DNA from: Bifidobacterium canis
GTDB taxonomy: Bacteria; Actinomycetota; Actinomycetes; Actinomycetales; Bifidobacteriaceae
NCBI RefSeq assembly: GCF_009727065.1
Contig: NZ_WNLP01000009.1
Location: 1 to 64,000 of the forward strand
Direction: 5' to 3'
Length of the DNA: 64,000 nucleotides
Made by a program: the position numbers and the translations under genes. This document shows, one piece after another, positions 61,899-64,000 of this stretch. The notes beneath the pieces are model-generated. The model ran no database searches, had not been told where the DNA came from, and saw only the letters and a program-made list of their open reading frames with translations. The stretch's first letter is position 1. Every line of letters starts with the position of its first letter.

Positions 61899-62609
61899 TC
61901 AGGCGATGCTCTCAAACCGAACGAGCAGATCGCGCGCCTGCGCACTACCGCGCAAATGCGCATAGTGCTCGAGCACCGGCTCGCAGTCGACCGTCGTGAA
62001 GCGGAACTGCTCCATGAGCTGCGAGATGAGATCTTGCGCAACATAAAAATGAGGATCCTTCGGCGAATACAACGCGAGATCGCACGCCGTGCGCACAGGA
62101 TTCGTCAATCTGATCTGCCCGACGACCGACATGTGGTCGTCGTTCACGCGCCGCTGACGCACACGAATATGCCTGCCATAGACCACACGGCGGTAATGAC
62201 TGGTAGACAATACTTCGAAATAATCCTCGGGAAGTGCGCCGCCGAGCCACACCCACGCGGCGGTGCGCTCGCAAGCGGCGGTGTGCTGCGGAATGAGCTC
62301 ATGCATCACGGTGGCGCGCCCATACAGCGTGCGCGTCATCTCCGCGTTGACACTATGCGCGGAGTCGAGCTGCATAACCGCTTGCAACTTGGTGAGTTTG
62401 CGCATGGCGAGCGGCCCCGGCAGATGCTTGAGCTGAATGATCGTTCCGCGTTTGCGTGGCGCGTGCCGCCGCTTGAACTCGGCGATCGCGGCGGCCTCGC
62501 GGTTCTCGTCGCCGGGTAGTCCCAGGTCGAGCGGCACCATGAAACCGGTGTTGTCGAGCGGAACAGTCTCGTGAGAAATATTGCCGTAGTCGTGCGCGTT
62601 CGTAGTCAA
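61899..62609 (-). CDS. Hypothetical protein, AbiEi-like/DUF559-like
   Basis: This roughly 236-aa protein starts probably at TTG 62609 (GAAAGGAC lies about 12 bases upstream); a longer frame reaches 62765. It contains HELIPQHTAACERTAAWVWLGG and VNDDHMSVVGQIRLTNPVRTACDLAL, a pattern seen in actinobacterial AbiEi-like antitoxin or DUF559 nuclease-like proteins. No toxin partner gene is adjacent. Function unknown. Confidence 0.6.
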   Translation of the reverse strand: MTTNAHDYGNISHETVPLDNTGFMVPLDLGLPGDENREAAAIAEFKRRHAPRKRGTIIQLKHLPGPLAMRKLTKLQAVMQLDSAHSVNAEMTRTLYGRATVMHELIPQHTAACERTAAWVWLGGALPEDYFEVLSTSHYRRVVYGRHIRVRQRRVNDDHMSVVGQIRLTNPVRTACDLALYSPKDPHFYVAQDLISQLMEQFRFTTVDCEPVLEHYAHLRGSAQARDLLVRFESIA

Positions 62610-62890
62610 CGTGAGATTGCGTCCTTTCGAGTGAAGTGAATATAAGAGGTCACATATGCAGTGCTGGGTTTGCGTCCCCGACATGGTAGGAAGCGCGCAT
62701 AATGCATAACTAGAGCGGATTGTGCGCGTGTGGAAAAGTGGATTGCGCGGGCCGAGTGCGCGCATGTGTGGATGCGCGGCGCATTATGCACAGTGCCGCG
62801 CGAAGATGATGTGGATAACGTGAATTGACGAGCGACATAGTGCGTGAAAAAGTGGCGAGAGTGTCCTAGCTAACTCTGATAATCGGGCGT

Positions 62891-64000
62891 ATGAGTCATA
62901 TTATGGTGAACGTCGCTTGGCCGTATGCAAACGGCCCTCGTCATATTGGTCACGTCGCCGGCTTCGGTGTGCCGTCCGACGTCTACGCACGCTACCAGCG
63001 CATGAAAGGCAACGATGTGCTGATGGTGTCTGGCACCGACGAGCACGGCACTCCTATTCTCGTGGAGGCAGATAAGGAAGGCGTCTCGCCGCAGGAGCTC
63101 GCGGACCGCTACAACCGCGTTATTGCGAACGATCTGTGCAATCTCGGATTGAGCTACGATCTGTTCACGCGCACCACGACGAAGAATCACGAGCATGTGG
63201 TGCAGGAGATGTTCCGCCAGTGCTTGGCGAACGGCTATATTTACAAGGGCACGCAGAAGGTGGCGATTTCGCCGTCCACCGGCCGCACGCTGCCGGACCG
63301 CTACATCGAAGGCGAATGCCCGATCTGCCATGCGCAGGGCGCACGCGGCGACCAGTGCGACAATTGCGGTAACGAACTCGATCCGGATGAGCTGATCAAC
63401 CCGGTGTCGAAGATCAACGGCGAAACTCCGATCTTCCAGGAGACCGAGCACTACTTCCTCGATCTGCCGGCGCTCGCCGAGGCGAATCTGGCATGGTTGA
63501 AGACGCGCAAGGGTTGGCGTCAGAACGTGCTCAACTTCTCGATCGGCCTGTTCAAAGAGGTCAAGCCGCGTGCGATCACGCGCGACATCGACTGGGGCAT
63601 TCCGGTGCCGGTGCCGGGTTGGGTCGATAACCCGAACAAGCGCCTGTATGTGTGGTTCGACGCGGTGATCGGCTACCTGTCGGCATCGATCGAATGGGCT
63701 CGCCGCAGCGGTGACCCCGAAGCGTGGCGCGCATGGTGGAACGATCCGGAGACACCCGGCTACTACTTCATGGGCAAAGACAACATCACGTTCCACTCGC
63801 AGATCTGGCCATCCGAGATGCTCGCCTACAACGGCGAAGGCTCGAAGGGCGGAGAACCGGGCGAACTGGGGCATCTCGACCTGCCTGAGCAGGTGGTGGC
63901 CTCGGAGTTCATGACGATGGAAGGCAAGAAGTTCTCGTCGTCACGCGGCATCGTGATCTATGTGAAAGACATTCTGTCTCGCTACCCGGTTGACGCCGTG
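62891..64000 (+). CDS. metG: Methionine-tRNA ligase, 3' end beyond the window
   Basis: This class I aminoacyl-tRNA synthetase attaches methionine to tRNA-Met. The first 370 residues are present. The HIGH motif is at 18-21 ([14 protein letters not shown]), TDEHGTPI follows, and a zinc knuckle has Cys143, Cys146, Cys156 and Cys159. The KMSKS-type loop reads KFSSSRG at 347-353, a known actinobacterial variant. Start ATG 62891; the in-frame ATG at 62903 is an alternative. The reading frame is open to the window end. Confidence 0.96.
   Translation, partial: MSHIMVNVAWPYANGPRHIGHVAGFGVPSDVYARYQRMKGNDVLMVSGTDEHGTPILVEADKEGVSPQELADRYNRVIANDLCNLGLSYDLFTRTTTKNHEHVVQEMFRQCLANGYIYKGTQKVAISPSTGRTLPDRYIEGECPICHAQGARGDQCDNCGNELDPDELINPVSKINGETPIFQETEHYFLDLPALAEANLAWLKTRKGWRQNVLNFSIGLFKEVKPRAITRDIDWGIPVPVPGWVDNPNKRLYVWFDAVIGYLSASIEWARRSGDPEAWRAWWNDPETPGYYFMGKDNITFHSQIWPSEMLAYNGEGSKGGEPGELGHLDLPEQVVASEFMTMEGKKFSSSRGIVIYVKDILSRYPVDAV

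Noticed and set aside
62870..63874. A 334-codon open frame on the minus strand near the window end
   Set aside because: It is antisense to metG, whose plus-strand translation shows all methionyl-tRNA synthetase motifs.

Overview
The window looks like a chromosomal segment of a Bifidobacterium. Three things point there: a dnaK-grpE-dnaJ-hspR operon under an HspR-type operator; a lacto-N-biose/galacto-N-biose (LNB/GNB) phosphorylase cluster (GH112, N-acetylhexosamine kinase, class II GalT); and many sugar ABC importers that lack their own ATPase. Coding sequence is G+C-rich and intergenic DNA is A+T-rich. The species cannot be named from sequence alone. No prophage, transposase or CRISPR array was seen.

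Layout. 0.1-7.4 kb: maltodextrin module (MalF, frameshifted MalG, type I pullulanase, frameshifted HAD phosphatase, TraX-like membrane protein, LacI regulator). 7.4-12.2 kb: DnaK chaperone operon. 12.3-25.6 kb: HAD phosphatase, then leftward ROK glucokinase, ROK regulator and a cytoplasmic beta-helix protein, divergent from an ABC importer-GH112-NahK-GalT operon. 25.6-33.1 kb: tRNA-Ala(CGC), LacI regulator, ABC importer and a YicI-like GH31 enzyme. 33.2-34.9 kb: DedA and YesL/DUF624 membrane proteins. 35.2-58 kb: the most unusual region. It holds an LplB/YtcP/LplA-type importer followed by GH29 alpha-fucosidase, GH3 beta-glucosidase and GH31 alpha-xylosidase, then a sortase-anchored adhesin, a membrane-tethered GH5 endoglucanase with C-terminal CBM_X2/CBM46-like modules, a GH42 beta-galactosidase, an atypical ROK protein, a TetR regulator and an acetylesterase-like hydrolase. 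58.1-64 kb: housekeeping genes (protein mannosyltransferase, rsmI, two hypothetical proteins, metG cut by the window end).

Main interpretation. The 35-58 kb enzymes match the bonds of fucosylated, acetylated xyloglucan: backbone endo-cleavage outside the cell, oligosaccharide import, then removal of fucose, galactose, xylose and glucose inside. Four promoters in this block (importer operon, adhesin, GH5, GH42) share a near-identical 24-bp palindromic operator on or beside the -10 element. This indicates one regulon that includes an adhesin. Three arrays of a palindromic repeat (core GAGAATWATTCTC), bounded by inverted ends, separate these transcription units.

Caution. Five genes (malG, the HAD gene at 4.7 kb, the importer lipoprotein at 27.1 kb, the adhesin, GH42) are each broken by a small frameshift. 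Four of the five are repaired by adding one base to a homopolymer, so assembly or sequencing error is the likeliest cause.
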